From Alteromonas gilva (GTDB lineage Bacteria; Pseudomonadota; Gammaproteobacteria; Enterobacterales; Alteromonadaceae), in the NCBI RefSeq assembly GCF_028595265.1, contig NZ_JAQQXP010000003.1:372001-436000 (forward strand): DNA of 64,000 nucleotides, read 5' to 3'. Position 1 is the stretch's first letter, and the number at the start of each line of letters is the position of its first letter. Of the stretch, positions 52,667 through 61,997 are shown one piece after another. The position numbers and the translations under genes were made by a program. The notes below the pieces were generated by a model. It was given only the letters and a program-made list of their open reading frames with translations. It was not told where the DNA came from and did no database searches.

Positions 52667-53785
52667 ATGACCAAAACAAATTTATTAAACTTTAATCGGC
52701 AGGGATTGCGTAACTATTTCGCAGAGATAGGTGAAAAACCATTCCGTGCCGATCAGGTCATGAAATGGATCTATCAGCATGGCGTTGACAATTTCGAACA
52801 GATGACCAATATCAACAAAAACTTACGGGCTAAGTTGATAGAGTTGTGCGAAGTTAAAGCGCCAGAGATTGCTTACCATCAACAGGCTACCGACGGTACC
52901 ATTAAATTTGCGTTGGTGCTGGAAGGCGGTCAGGAAGTTGAAACGGTATGGATCCCTGAGGCGGACCGGGCTACCTTGTGCGTTTCGTCGCAGGTTGGCT
53001 GTGCACTGGAGTGCACTTTTTGCTCCACCGCGCAGCAAGGCTTTAACCGCAATTTAACCGTCAGCGAAATTATCGGTCAGGTGTGGCGCGTAGCAACCAC
53101 CTTAGGCTTGTCCAATGATACTTCCCAACGTCCGGTGACCAATGTCGTAATGATGGGCATGGGCGAGCCGTTGCTCAACTTAAAAAATGTTGTGCCCGCC
53201 ATGGACATCATGATGGATGATTTTGGTTTTGGCTTGTCCAAACGACGGGTGACACTGAGTACCTCGGGCGTAGTGCCGGCGCTGGATATGCTGGGCGATC
53301 AAATTGACGTCGCGCTGGCCATTTCGTTACATGCCTCCAACGACACCTTGCGTAACGAAATCGTACCGATCAATAAAAAATACAACATTGAGACCTTTTT
53401 GGCCGGCGTACGTCGCTACTTGAGTAAGTCCAAGGCCAACCAGGGCAAAGTAACCGTTGAATACGTAATGCTAAATCAGATTAACGACTCAACGGAGCAA
53501 GCCCATGAGCTGGCTAAAGTAATGAAAGACACCCCGTGCAAGATTAACCTTATACCGTTTAATCCGTATCCGGGCTCACCGTATACCTGCTCGAGTAATT
53601 CGCGCATTGACCGTTTTGCCAAAGTACTGATGGAATACGGTTATACAGTGATAGTCAGAAAGACCCGTGGTGATGATATCGATGCGGCCTGTGGGCAGTT
53701 AGTGGGTGATGTGGTCGACCGCACCAAAAGAATGTTAAAAAAACAGATGAAGGGCGAGCAAATTTCGGTAAAAATGTCACAATAA
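52667..53785 (+). CDS. rlmN: Dual-specificity 23S rRNA/tRNA adenine-C2 methyltransferase RlmN
   Basis: 372 residues. Radical SAM enzyme methylating A2503 of 23S rRNA and A37 of some tRNAs. The [4Fe-4S] motif is Cys112-x3-Cys116-x2-Cys119 (GCALECTFCSTAQQGF). VMMGMGEPLLNLKNVVPAM is present, and the resolving Cys near 342 lies in DDIDAACGQLVGD. A client of the adjacent cluster-assembly system. Confidence 0.97.
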   Translation: MTKTNLLNFNRQGLRNYFAEIGEKPFRADQVMKWIYQHGVDNFEQMTNINKNLRAKLIELCEVKAPEIAYHQQATDGTIKFALVLEGGQEVETVWIPEADRATLCVSSQVGCALECTFCSTAQQGFNRNLTVSEIIGQVWRVATTLGLSNDTSQRPVTNVVMMGMGEPLLNLKNVVPAMDIMMDDFGFGLSKRRVTLSTSGVVPALDMLGDQIDVALAISLHASNDTLRNEIVPINKKYNIETFLAGVRRYLSKSKANQGKVTVEYVMLNQINDSTEQAHELAKVMKDTPCKINLIPFNPYPGSPYTCSSNSRIDRFAKVLMEYGYTVIVRKTRGDDIDAACGQLVGDVVDRTKRMLKKQMKGEQISVKMSQ

Positions 53786-53835
53786 TCGTTAGATGATAAT
53801 AACTAAGCCGAAAAACAAGAAGGTAAGCGCTACCG

Positions 53836-54951
53836 ATGAGAATATGTTTAGTACTTTGCTTGGTTTTACTCGCAGGTTGTGTCAGTGAAAATCAGTCTGG
53901 CACCTTTGGTAATTCCTTTGACCAGGAAGAAGCTGCACAAACCCGTGTCTCGCTAGGACTGACTTACTTAAAAAATGGCAACTATTCGCAGGCCAAACAG
54001 AACCTCGATAAAGCACTGACATTCGCTCCGAGGTCAGCCAGTACCCACTATGGTCTGGCGTACTACTATCAGGTAGTGGGCGAGGTAGAACGGGCCGCTG
54101 AATCTTATGAAACGGCAATGCAACTGGCACCCGAAGATGCGGATATTGCCAATAGTTACGGTGCATTTCTTTGCCAGAACGGTCGCTACGATCAGGCCAA
54201 ACAGTTTTTCCTACAGGCGGTAAACGCCGAACAATATGCCAACTCTGCTCAAACCTATGAAAACATGGCGCTGTGCGCACAAAGTCAGGGTAAGGGGGAA
54301 GATGCGATTCAGTATCTCAATAATGCGCTAAAACATCAGCCAGGCCGCGCTAAAACCTTGTTTATACTCACCGAAATGTATGTGGCCACAGAGCAGTTCG
54401 AGTTAGCTTCCCAGACATTAAAGAGATACGAAAAAGTAGCGCGTGTTTCGCCCGACTCGTTATGGATGGCCATCGAAATTGCCACCGGGCAGGGCGATTT
54501 AGCGACCGCGGCTAACTATGGCGATATGTTATTGAGTATGTATCCCGACAGCGCCCTGGCTAAGCTCTACATCGAGCGGCAAAAAAAGCTGCCTCAGCCA
54601 GTCATCAAAAAGAAGTCAAAGCCCCAGGCGGTCGTAACGCCGGTCGGCAGTGAGCGTTCGTCAGCCTCGTCGGTAACGCCGACTTCGCAAGCGATCGCGC
54701 AGCCTCTACAGTCATCGGCTGACACCTCGCTACAAAACAGCGCAACCAGTGTCAGCGCAGTGCCAGAATCGCCTTCTGAACCACAACCGGCTTTTCATAT
54801 TGTTCAGCCAGGAGAAAACCTTTATCGGATATCCGTTAAATACAATATAAAATTAAAAACGTTAAAACAGTGGAACGATCTGGATGAAAACGGGTCAGTT
54901 AAAATTGGCATGAAGTTGTGGTTGGCGCCGCCAGCATCACAATCTAACTAG
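53836..54951 (+). CDS. pilW: Type IV pilus biogenesis lipoprotein PilW/PilF with C-terminal LysM domain
   Basis: 371 residues. Lipoprotein signal (LLAGC, Cys15). Tandem TPRs fill about 35-250 (SLGLTYLKNGNYSQAKQNLD, HYGLAYYYQVVGEVERAAES and others), as in PilF/PilW, which helps outer-membrane PilQ assembly. A Ser/Pro/Gln/Val-rich linker follows (about 258-315), then a LysM-type domain (about 320-366; FHIVQPGENLYRISVKYNI, then GMKLWLAPP). Classical PilF (about 250 residues) has no LysM, so this version probably also binds peptidoglycan. Located between rlmN and rodZ as usual. Confidence 0.87.
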   Translation: MRICLVLCLVLLAGCVSENQSGTFGNSFDQEEAAQTRVSLGLTYLKNGNYSQAKQNLDKALTFAPRSASTHYGLAYYYQVVGEVERAAESYETAMQLAPEDADIANSYGAFLCQNGRYDQAKQFFLQAVNAEQYANSAQTYENMALCAQSQGKGEDAIQYLNNALKHQPGRAKTLFILTEMYVATEQFELASQTLKRYEKVARVSPDSLWMAIEIATGQGDLATAANYGDMLLSMYPDSALAKLYIERQKKLPQPVIKKKSKPQAVVTPVGSERSSASSVTPTSQAIAQPLQSSADTSLQNSATSVSAVPESPSEPQPAFHIVQPGENLYRISVKYNIKLKTLKQWNDLDENGSVKIGMKLWLAPPASQSN

Positions 54952-54963
54952 TGTAGGTAAATA

Positions 54964-56037
54964 ATGGACAAAGAGCATCACCTAGAGGCTGATGAACAGC
55001 ATGTGCCTGCCACACCCAGTCCCGGGCAGGTATTACGGGAAGCGCGCGAACAGCAGGAACTTACTCAACAGGCGATCGCTGACAAACTCTATTTAAAGGT
55101 TGGTATCATTGACGATATCGAACAAAACCGCATCGACGAACAAACGTCCATTACCTTTATAAAAGGCTATGTCCGGCTGTATGCAAAAACGCTGGGACTC
55201 AACCAGCAAGAAATGATCACGGTATTTGAGCAGTATCACACCACACCCAAACCCCCTGCCAAATTACAAAGCTTTTCCAGGCGGGTCGCGAAACAGGCGC
55301 ACGATGATCGCTGGATGATGGTGACTTACGGCATCGCCCTGATAATCATCGCAGGCATTGTGATTTGGTGGTATCAACAGTCCGCTAATGACACTGAAGA
55401 GGCGACAACCACAACCGGGTTAACCAGTCAGCAAACACCGGCGGCTATGACACCAACCGAATCAGACGACAGTCTGACGGTTGAGGCTGCGCCGCAACGT
55501 CCACGGGATGAGCTGGCCGACAACCAGCCACAAGAGAGTATCAACGCAGCCAATACGCTACCGCAAAGCCTTGACGACAGTGTCAATGCTGTACCTGCTC
55601 AGCTGGCAACGGAACAGGCTGAATCAGTCGCAGATACTGGCGCTGACACGCAGATCCCACCGGTGACGACAGCGTCTGAGTCACCGGCTGTGAGTGAGGC
55701 AGAGCCGGTAGAGTCTGACAACTATACTGCCACAGCCGGGCAGAGTGACACCAGCTCGTTACAAAGTGCTGACCTGCCTTCGGAGGCCGTGGTAGACCTT
55801 ATTTTTACATTTAATGGTGAATGTTGGGTAAATCTGACTGACGCTACCGGTGAGGCCATTGCCTATGGTATCAAGGCTTCAGGGTACGTTATGCGCGTGA
55901 GCGGTATTCCGCCCTTTGAAGTCACTCTGGGCGCTCCGAGTGTTGTCGAAATAGAGTATGACGGTGACGTCGTTGACATGTCAGGTTTTGACCCAACACG
56001 TACCGCGAAGTTTTTGTTACCGAGACAGGAACAATAA
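54964..56037 (+). CDS. rodZ: Cytoskeleton protein RodZ
   Basis: 357 residues. Links MreB to the cell-wall elongation machinery. N-terminal helix-turn-helix of the Xre type (about 18-85: PGQVLREAREQQELTQQAIA then TFIKGYVRLYAKTLG). One membrane helix (about 117-138), an acidic Thr/Ala/Glu-rich periplasmic linker, and a C-terminal beta domain (about 272-355; VVDLIFTFNGECWVNLTDA). Shares its last base with ispG. Confidence 0.93.
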   Translation: MDKEHHLEADEQHVPATPSPGQVLREAREQQELTQQAIADKLYLKVGIIDDIEQNRIDEQTSITFIKGYVRLYAKTLGLNQQEMITVFEQYHTTPKPPAKLQSFSRRVAKQAHDDRWMMVTYGIALIIIAGIVIWWYQQSANDTEEATTTTGLTSQQTPAAMTPTESDDSLTVEAAPQRPRDELADNQPQESINAANTLPQSLDDSVNAVPAQLATEQAESVADTGADTQIPPVTTASESPAVSEAEPVESDNYTATAGQSDTSSLQSADLPSEAVVDLIFTFNGECWVNLTDATGEAIAYGIKASGYVMRVSGIPPFEVTLGAPSVVEIEYDGDVVDMSGFDPTRTAKFLLPRQEQ

Positions 56038-57152
56038 TGTTTGCTGAAAACCCTATCAAACGCAGAAAATCCACCCGCATTAATGTGGGGAATGTGCCCA
56101 TTGGTGATGGCGCGCCTATTGCTGTGCAATCGATGACCAACACCCAAACAACGGATGTTGCCGCCACAGTCGCGCAAATAAACCGGATTGTTGGTGTGGG
56201 CGGCGAGATTGTGCGCGTATCTGTACCTACCATGGACGCCGCTGAAGCATTTAAACAAATTCGTCAGCAAGTCAGTGTGCCATTAATTGCTGATATTCAT
56301 TTTGATTACCGTATTGCTTTGAAAGTGGCCGAATATGGCGTGGATTGTTTGCGTATTAATCCGGGGAATATTGGCAATTTAGAGCGGGTAAAAGCGGTGG
56401 TCGACTGTGCTCGCGATAAAAACATCCCGATCCGGATTGGCGTCAACGGTGGTTCACTGGAGCGTGATTTGCAGGAGAAGTACGGCGAGCCAACACCGCA
56501 AGCGTTGCTTGAATCGGCTATGCGTCACGTGGATATTCTCGACAAGCTCAATTTTGACCAGTTCAAGGTGTCGGTGAAAGCCTCCGATGTGTTTTTAGCG
56601 GTGGACGCTTATCGCTTATTAGCAAAAGAAATAGACCAACCCCTGCATTTGGGTATTACTGAAGCAGGTGGCCAGCGGGCCGGTGCGGTGAAAAGTGCCG
56701 TAGGGCTTGGGATGCTGCTCGCTGAGGGCATTGGTGATACCTTGCGGGTTTCTTTGGCCGCCGATCCGGTAGAAGAGATTAAAGTCGGTTTTGATATTTT
56801 AAAATCGCTGCGCATACGCTCCCGGGGCATTAACTTTATTGCCTGTCCGAGCTGTTCGCGTCAGGAATTTGATGTGATAGCCACGGTAAACGCGCTGGAG
56901 CAGCGTTTAGAAGATGTGCTTACCCCGATGGACGTGTCGATTATAGGCTGCGTGGTCAATGGACCGGGAGAAGCTGAGGTGTCCGATCTTGGTCTTACCG
57001 GCGCCCGAAATATGAGCGGCTTTTACCTCGACGGAAAACGCCAGAAAGAACGCCTTGCCAATGATGACTTAGTCGAGCAGCTTGAGAAACGCATCAGAGC
57101 GAAAGCCGCGCTGCTTAATTCCGCTAATTCTATCCCCGTGGTAGAGAAGTAA
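56037..57152 (+). CDS. ispG: 4-hydroxy-3-methylbut-2-enyl diphosphate synthase
   Basis: 371 residues (E. coli GcpE 372). [4Fe-4S] enzyme of the MEP isoprenoid pathway. IGDGAPIAVQSMTNTQTTD, LRINPGNIGNLERV, and cluster ligands in IACPSCSRQEFD (two Cys, about 270) and IIGCVVNGPGEA (about 305). Followed by a terminator that overlaps the hisS promoter. Confidence 0.97.
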   Translation: MFAENPIKRRKSTRINVGNVPIGDGAPIAVQSMTNTQTTDVAATVAQINRIVGVGGEIVRVSVPTMDAAEAFKQIRQQVSVPLIADIHFDYRIALKVAEYGVDCLRINPGNIGNLERVKAVVDCARDKNIPIRIGVNGGSLERDLQEKYGEPTPQALLESAMRHVDILDKLNFDQFKVSVKASDVFLAVDAYRLLAKEIDQPLHLGITEAGGQRAGAVKSAVGLGMLLAEGIGDTLRVSLAADPVEEIKVGFDILKSLRIRSRGINFIACPSCSRQEFDVIATVNALEQRLEDVLTPMDVSIIGCVVNGPGEAEVSDLGLTGARNMSGFYLDGKRQKERLANDDLVEQLEKRIRAKAALLNSANSIPVVEK

Positions 57153-57183
57153 CTCGGCGCAATTATCACGCGCAGTAAAGAGT

Positions 57184-57212
57184 TTGTTGTTTAGTATTAA
57201 AGCCCCTATAAT
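57184..57212 (+). promoter_or_regulatory. hisS promoter, -10 inside the ispG terminator loop
   Basis: TTGTTG (57184-57189), 17-base spacer, consensus TATAAT (57207-57212), 34 bases before the hisS GTG. The -10 occupies the loop of the terminator hairpin at 57199-57223. Confidence 0.6.
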
Positions 57213-57223
57213 GCGGGGCTTTT
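57199..57223 (+). terminator. ispG terminator
   Basis: AAAGCCCC and GGGGCTTT form an 8-bp stem with the loop TATAATGC, followed by a short T-run, about 50 bases after ispG. Confidence 0.7.
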
Positions 57224-57245
57224 AAATAGGCTTGAGAGAGAACCG

Positions 57246-58520
57246 GTGGCAAAAACAATCCAGGCTATTCGCGGTATGAATGACTGCCTGCCGACAGAGT
57301 CGGCCAAATGGCAACAGGTCGAGGCGGTAATTCGACAGGTTGTAGCCAGCTATGGTTACCAGGAAATCCGTACTCCGATCGTCGAAAGTACCGATCTGTT
57401 CAAGCGCTCTATCGGTGAAGTGACCGATATCGTTGAAAAAGAAATGTATACCTTTGCCGACCGTAACGGCGACAGCTTAACTCTGCGCCCGGAAGGTACC
57501 GCCAGTGCTGTGCGCGCTGGTAACGAGCATGGTCTCATTTATAATCAGCAGCAGCGTTTGTGGTACATGGGGCCAATGTTCCGGCACGAAAGACCGCAAA
57601 AGGGCCGTTACCGACAGTTTCACCAGTTTGGGGTTGAAACCTACGGACTGGAAAGCGCCGATATTGATGCGGAAGTGATTTTGCTGTCGGCAAGACTATG
57701 GAAACTGTTTGGTATCGAAGACGCAGTGACACTGCAAATTAACTCATTAGGCTCTAATGAAGCGCGCCAGAATTATAAACAGGCGTTAGTCACATATTTG
57801 ATGGCACACCAGTCGCAGTTGGATGAAGATTCGTTGCGTCGTCTTGAGTCAAATCCGCTGCGAGTGCTGGACAGTAAAAACCCTCAGGTACAAGCATTAG
57901 TGAAAGACGCGCCGTCATTATTTGACTATCTTGATGACGATTCCAAAGCACATTTTGACCTGTTGTGTCAGCTACTCGACGACGCCGGCATTCGCTATGA
58001 AATCAATCCCCGTTTGGTCAGAGGTCTGGATTATTACAACCGCACCGTCTTTGAATGGGTTACCGATAGTTTAGGTGCGCAGGGCACTGTGTGTGCAGGC
58101 GGCCGTTACGACGGACTGGTTGAACAGCTCGGTGGCAAAGCGTCGCCCGGTGTTGGCTTTGCGCTAGGCCTGGAACGCCTGGTGTTACTCCTTGATACCT
58201 TACAGAAAATAGATCAGGACATGCCGGCTGCCGATATTTACGTGACCGCTTTAGGCGATGATACCAGAGCCTTCGCCAGTAAAGTGGCAGAGTCGTTACG
58301 GGATACCGATAAGCAGTGGCGGGTTATGCTGCATTGCGGCGGTGGCAATCTGAAAAAACAGTTAAAGCGCGCCGATAAAGCAGGCGCCAGCGTAGCACTG
58401 CTGATTGGCAGTGAGGAAATGGCTAACCAACAAGTCACCATTAAGCCTCTGCGCGGTAACGGCGAGCAATCGACAGTGGCCTGCAATGAATTGGCTGAAG
58501 CATTATTTAGCGTGTTATAA
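57246..58520 (+). CDS. hisS: Histidyl-tRNA synthetase
   Basis: 424 residues from GTG 57246 with GAGAGAG upstream. Class II synthetase: IQAIRGMNDCLPTES, motif 2 region WYMGPMFRHERPQKGRYRQF (about 105-124), the histidine-binding LVRGLDYYNRTVFEW (about 260) and motif 3 ASPGVGFALGLERLVLLL. The C-terminal anticodon-binding domain spans about 330-424. Confidence 0.97.
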   Translation: MAKTIQAIRGMNDCLPTESAKWQQVEAVIRQVVASYGYQEIRTPIVESTDLFKRSIGEVTDIVEKEMYTFADRNGDSLTLRPEGTASAVRAGNEHGLIYNQQQRLWYMGPMFRHERPQKGRYRQFHQFGVETYGLESADIDAEVILLSARLWKLFGIEDAVTLQINSLGSNEARQNYKQALVTYLMAHQSQLDEDSLRRLESNPLRVLDSKNPQVQALVKDAPSLFDYLDDDSKAHFDLLCQLLDDAGIRYEINPRLVRGLDYYNRTVFEWVTDSLGAQGTVCAGGRYDGLVEQLGGKASPGVGFALGLERLVLLLDTLQKIDQDMPAADIYVTALGDDTRAFASKVAESLRDTDKQWRVMLHCGGGNLKKQLKRADKAGASVALLIGSEEMANQQVTIKPLRGNGEQSTVACNELAEALFSVL

Positions 58521-58556
58521 CAATAACGCGCAAGGATTTTCAAACGAGGTTTTAAT

Positions 58557-59174
58557 ATGGAACAATTCGCGACAGAAGACCAACAAGTAGAAGCGATTAA
58601 ACGATTTTGGTCTGAACATGGCACATCTTTAATTATGGGCGCCGTCCTGGGCCTGGCCGGATTGTTCGGCTGGCAGTATTACACGGATTCACAAATCAGT
58701 GCCAAGGAAACGGCATCGCAGTCCTACCAGTCGGCACTTGAAGCGTTGATTAACGAAGAGAACCGTGAGCCAATAGAAGCGGTAATGAACTCAGATGAGG
58801 TCGACGGTTATGCGAATATTGCGGCGCTGCTGGCGGCCAAGCAAGCGGTCGATGATGGTGAGCTGGATGCAGCGGCGAACTATCTGCAAAAGGTTGTGTC
58901 ACAGAACACAGATGACAGTCTTAAGCATGTCGCCACAGTTAGGCTGGCACGCGTTCAACTAGCGCAACAGAAACAAGAACAAGCTTTGGCTACCATTGAG
59001 TCGGTCACTGATGAAGCTTTCAGTGCTCAGGTGGAAGAAATAAAAGGTGATATTTTTAGCGCGCAGGGGAACTTTGATAAGGCTCGCATGGCCTACTCCA
59101 CTGCTCTGGAAAAAAACATGAATAATCGATTACTGCAATTGAAACTTGATAACCTTGCAGTTAGCGCAGGATAG
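58557..59174 (+). CDS. yfgM: Ancillary SecYEG translocon subunit YfgM
   Basis: 205 residues: short cytoplasmic N-terminus, one membrane helix (about 21-41), TPR-like periplasmic domain. EDQQVEAIKRFWSEHGTSLI and HVATVRLARVQLAQQKQEQA are family blocks. Interacts with PpiD at the translocon and modulates periplasmic chaperoning. Between hisS and bamB as in E. coli. Confidence 0.93.
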   Translation: MEQFATEDQQVEAIKRFWSEHGTSLIMGAVLGLAGLFGWQYYTDSQISAKETASQSYQSALEALINEENREPIEAVMNSDEVDGYANIAALLAAKQAVDDGELDAAANYLQKVVSQNTDDSLKHVATVRLARVQLAQQKQEQALATIESVTDEAFSAQVEEIKGDIFSAQGNFDKARMAYSTALEKNMNNRLLQLKLDNLAVSAG

Positions 59175-59177
59175 GGA

Positions 59178-60449
59178 ATGACATCTATTACTCGAAACAT
59201 CTCACAGCAATCGCAACTGTGTGGCCGTATGTTTAAACAGGTCGTTTTGGCCGCCGCGTTAACAGCGTTGAGCGGCTGTACAACCGTCACCGACTGGTTT
59301 GCTGACGACGACGAAATTAAAATAAGACGCATCCCCGCCATTGTAAATCAGGTAACGCCAAAGGTTATCTGGAACTACAGTATAGGCGACGGGGTGGATG
59401 AATATTTTTCACGCTTACAACCGGCATATGCTGACAACACTATCTATGCGGCTGAGCGTCACGGCAAAGTGGTAGCCCTTGAACCCGATAGTGGGGATGT
59501 AAAATGGCAGCGCAATTTTGCTATTTTCCGGAACGAGTCTTTCTTTGACGGCATTGCCAATATCTGGCGCAGTGGCACTTCAGCAAAAATCAGCGCCATG
59601 GCGGCCGGTTACGACAAGGTATTTGTCGGTTCTGAAAATGGCAAGCTGCTGGCCCTTGATGGCCAGACCGGCGAAACGGTCTGGGAAGCCTCAGTTGCGG
59701 GTGAAATTTTAGCACCGCCGGCAATGGATGAAGGTATTCTGGTGGTTAACACCGGTGCCGGTGTATTGTTCGGTTTTGATGCGCAAACAGGTGAACAACT
59801 TTGGCGCAGTGAAACAGACGTGCCGCCACTGAGTTTGCGCGGCATATCAGCGCCGGCAGCAAGCAATGGCGGAACGTTGATTGGCACGCCGACGGGCAAA
59901 TTGCAGGTCAATATTCTTACCACCGGCATCCCGGCCTGGGAAACGGCCATTACCGCGCCTTCAGGAGCCACCGAACTGGAACGTATTATCGATGTTGACT
60001 CCTCACCGGTGCTGTACGGTTCGACGGTGTATATCGTTTCTTATGATGGCACGTTGGCCGCGCTTGAGTTGCGCAGTGGGCGTATTTTATGGAAACGTGA
60101 ATATGGTTCATACCGTGATTTAGCGGTGACTTCTGAACGTATTTACGTGGTGGATACCCGTTCGAATGTCTTTGCCTTAGACCGTCGTAATGGCATTGAA
60201 ATTTGGTCACAAGGTGGCTTAAGACAACGCCACTTAACGGCACCAGTGGTAATGGGTGAACACGTTGTAGTGGGTGATCGGTGGGGGCTGTTACACTGGC
60301 TGAACACTGAAGATGGCACCCTGGCTGCGCGTTATGACCTGGGTGGTGACGATGAAGACGAAGCTATCTATGCTGCGCCGATTAAAGTCGATGATATGAT
60401 TGTGACAATTACGCGTGATGGTGACATCGCTGCGTTAACGGCGCAGTAA
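59178..60449 (+). CDS. bamB: Outer membrane protein assembly factor BamB
   Basis: 423 residues from ATG 59178, which has AGG-ATAGGG upstream. The lipobox LSGC then falls at Cys34, so an alternative start at ATG 59229 (18th codon, MFKQVVLAAALTALSGC) gives a more usual signal peptide. The mature part is an eight-bladed PQQ-type beta-propeller (repeats such as GKVVALEPDSGDVKWQRNF and GKLLALDGQTGETVWEASV). Scaffold lipoprotein of the BAM complex. Ends at a strong terminator. Confidence 0.95.
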   Translation: MTSITRNISQQSQLCGRMFKQVVLAAALTALSGCTTVTDWFADDDEIKIRRIPAIVNQVTPKVIWNYSIGDGVDEYFSRLQPAYADNTIYAAERHGKVVALEPDSGDVKWQRNFAIFRNESFFDGIANIWRSGTSAKISAMAAGYDKVFVGSENGKLLALDGQTGETVWEASVAGEILAPPAMDEGILVVNTGAGVLFGFDAQTGEQLWRSETDVPPLSLRGISAPAASNGGTLIGTPTGKLQVNILTTGIPAWETAITAPSGATELERIIDVDSSPVLYGSTVYIVSYDGTLAALELRSGRILWKREYGSYRDLAVTSERIYVVDTRSNVFALDRRNGIEIWSQGGLRQRHLTAPVVMGEHVVVGDRWGLLHWLNTEDGTLAARYDLGGDDEDEAIYAAPIKVDDMIVTITRDGDIAALTAQ

Positions 60450-60492
60450 TTGCCGCCTAGTCACTGAATTTTCCGACATATTCCGATATACT

Positions 60493-60530
60493 CATACGGC
60501 CGCGCGATAGCGCGGCCGTATGTTTTTTTT
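60493..60530 (+). terminator. bamB terminator
   Basis: CATACGGCCGCGC-GATA-GCGCGGCCGTATG, a perfect 13-bp stem, followed by eight T residues; 44 bases after the bamB stop. Confidence 0.95.
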
Positions 60531-60549
60531 AACTTAAAGGAACACCGCT

Positions 60550-61995
60550 ATGTTGCCTGTCGTGGCATTAGTTGGACGACCCAATGTGGGTAAGTCGACA
60601 CTGTTTAACCGTTTAACCCATACCCGTGACGCCCTGGTTGCTGATTTTCCCGGCCTGACGCGCGACCGGCAATATGGGCAGGCTAACTATGAACAGCGCC
60701 ATTTTATTGTGGTCGATACCGGCGGTATCACCGGTGATGAAGAAGGTATCGATACCTTGATGGCAAAGCAGTCGTTGCAAGCCATTGACGAAGCTGATGT
60801 GGTGTTTTTTATGGTTGATGCCCGCGCGGGACTGTTACCGGCTGATCAACTTATTGCCGATCATCTGCGCAAAACCGACAAACAGGTGCTATTGGTCGCC
60901 AACAAGGTCGATGGCATCGACGGTGACAGCGAAAGTGCCGAGTTTTATTCGCTAGGTCTGGGCAATGTACATCAGATTGCCGCTGCCCACGGCCGAGGCG
61001 TGGCAAAACTGTTGCAGGACGCCTTAACGCCATTAGCTGCAGAGTTTCCGGCGATGGATGTCGATACCTCAGTGTCTGAACAAGACGAACCCGATGCCGA
61101 TGAACAACTTGCAAGACTGCAGAGTTTACCCATTAAGCTCGCTATTGTGGGTAAGCCTAATGTTGGTAAATCCACCCTGACGAATCGCATATTGGGAGAG
61201 GACAGGGTGGTTGTGTTTGATATGCCGGGTACCACGCGGGACAGTGTCTATATTCCGTTAGAGCGTGATGAGCGCGAATATGTACTTATCGATACCGCAG
61301 GCGTTCGTAAACGCAAAAAAATCTCCGAAGCGGTGGAAAAGTTTTCCATCGTAAAAACCCTGAAAGCCATCGAAGAAGCTAACGTGGTGTTGTTGGTCAT
61401 TGACGCGCGGGAAGGTATTACCGATCAGGATCTTAGTTTGCTGGGCTTTGTGCTCAATTCTGGCCGCTCGTTGGTGCTGGCAGTGAATAAATGGGATGGC
61501 CTGGATACCGATGTTAAAGATGAGATCAAGCGCGAGTTAGACAGACGTCTTGGTTTTATTGACTTCGCGCGCTTGCATTTTATTTCGGCCTTGCACGGTT
61601 CTGGCGTTGGCAACTTATTTGATTCGGTGAATGAAGCTTATCGTAGTGCCACCAAGCGGATAAACACCTCTATGCTCACGCAGATCATGGAAATGGCCCA
61701 GGACGACCATCAGCCACCTCTGGTGCGCGGTCGCCGGGTGAAAATGAAGTACGCGCATGCTGGCGGCTATAACCCACCGGTTATCGTTGTGCATGGCAAC
61801 CAGGTACAGGATTTACCGAGTTCGTATAAGCGCTATTTAATCAATTACTTCCGCAAAGCATTGGATATCATGGGTACGCCTATTAAGGTCGAATTTCGTG
61901 AAGGGGCTAACCCTTTTGAGGGTAAAAAGAATCAACTTACCCTCGCGCAACAGCGTAAGCGTCGACGCATGATGTCCTATCACAATAAAAAGTAA
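60550..61995 (+). CDS. der: Ribosome biogenesis GTPase Der (EngA)
   Basis: 481 residues. Two tandem G domains: GRPNVGKSTLFNRL (about 9-22) with DTGGI and NKVDG, and GKPNVGKSTLTNRI (about 202) with DTAGVRKRKKI and NKWDG. A C-terminal KH-like domain (about 385-470) follows. Needed for 50S subunit maturation. AAAGGA precedes the ATG. Converges on the next gene with only two bases between stops. Confidence 0.97.
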   Translation: MLPVVALVGRPNVGKSTLFNRLTHTRDALVADFPGLTRDRQYGQANYEQRHFIVVDTGGITGDEEGIDTLMAKQSLQAIDEADVVFFMVDARAGLLPADQLIADHLRKTDKQVLLVANKVDGIDGDSESAEFYSLGLGNVHQIAAAHGRGVAKLLQDALTPLAAEFPAMDVDTSVSEQDEPDADEQLARLQSLPIKLAIVGKPNVGKSTLTNRILGEDRVVVFDMPGTTRDSVYIPLERDEREYVLIDTAGVRKRKKISEAVEKFSIVKTLKAIEEANVVLLVIDAREGITDQDLSLLGFVLNSGRSLVLAVNKWDGLDTDVKDEIKRELDRRLGFIDFARLHFISALHGSGVGNLFDSVNEAYRSATKRINTSMLTQIMEMAQDDHQPPLVRGRRVKMKYAHAGGYNPPVIVVHGNQVQDLPSSYKRYLINYFRKALDIMGTPIKVEFREGANPFEGKKNQLTLAQQRKRRRMMSYHNKK

Positions 61996-61997
61996 AC

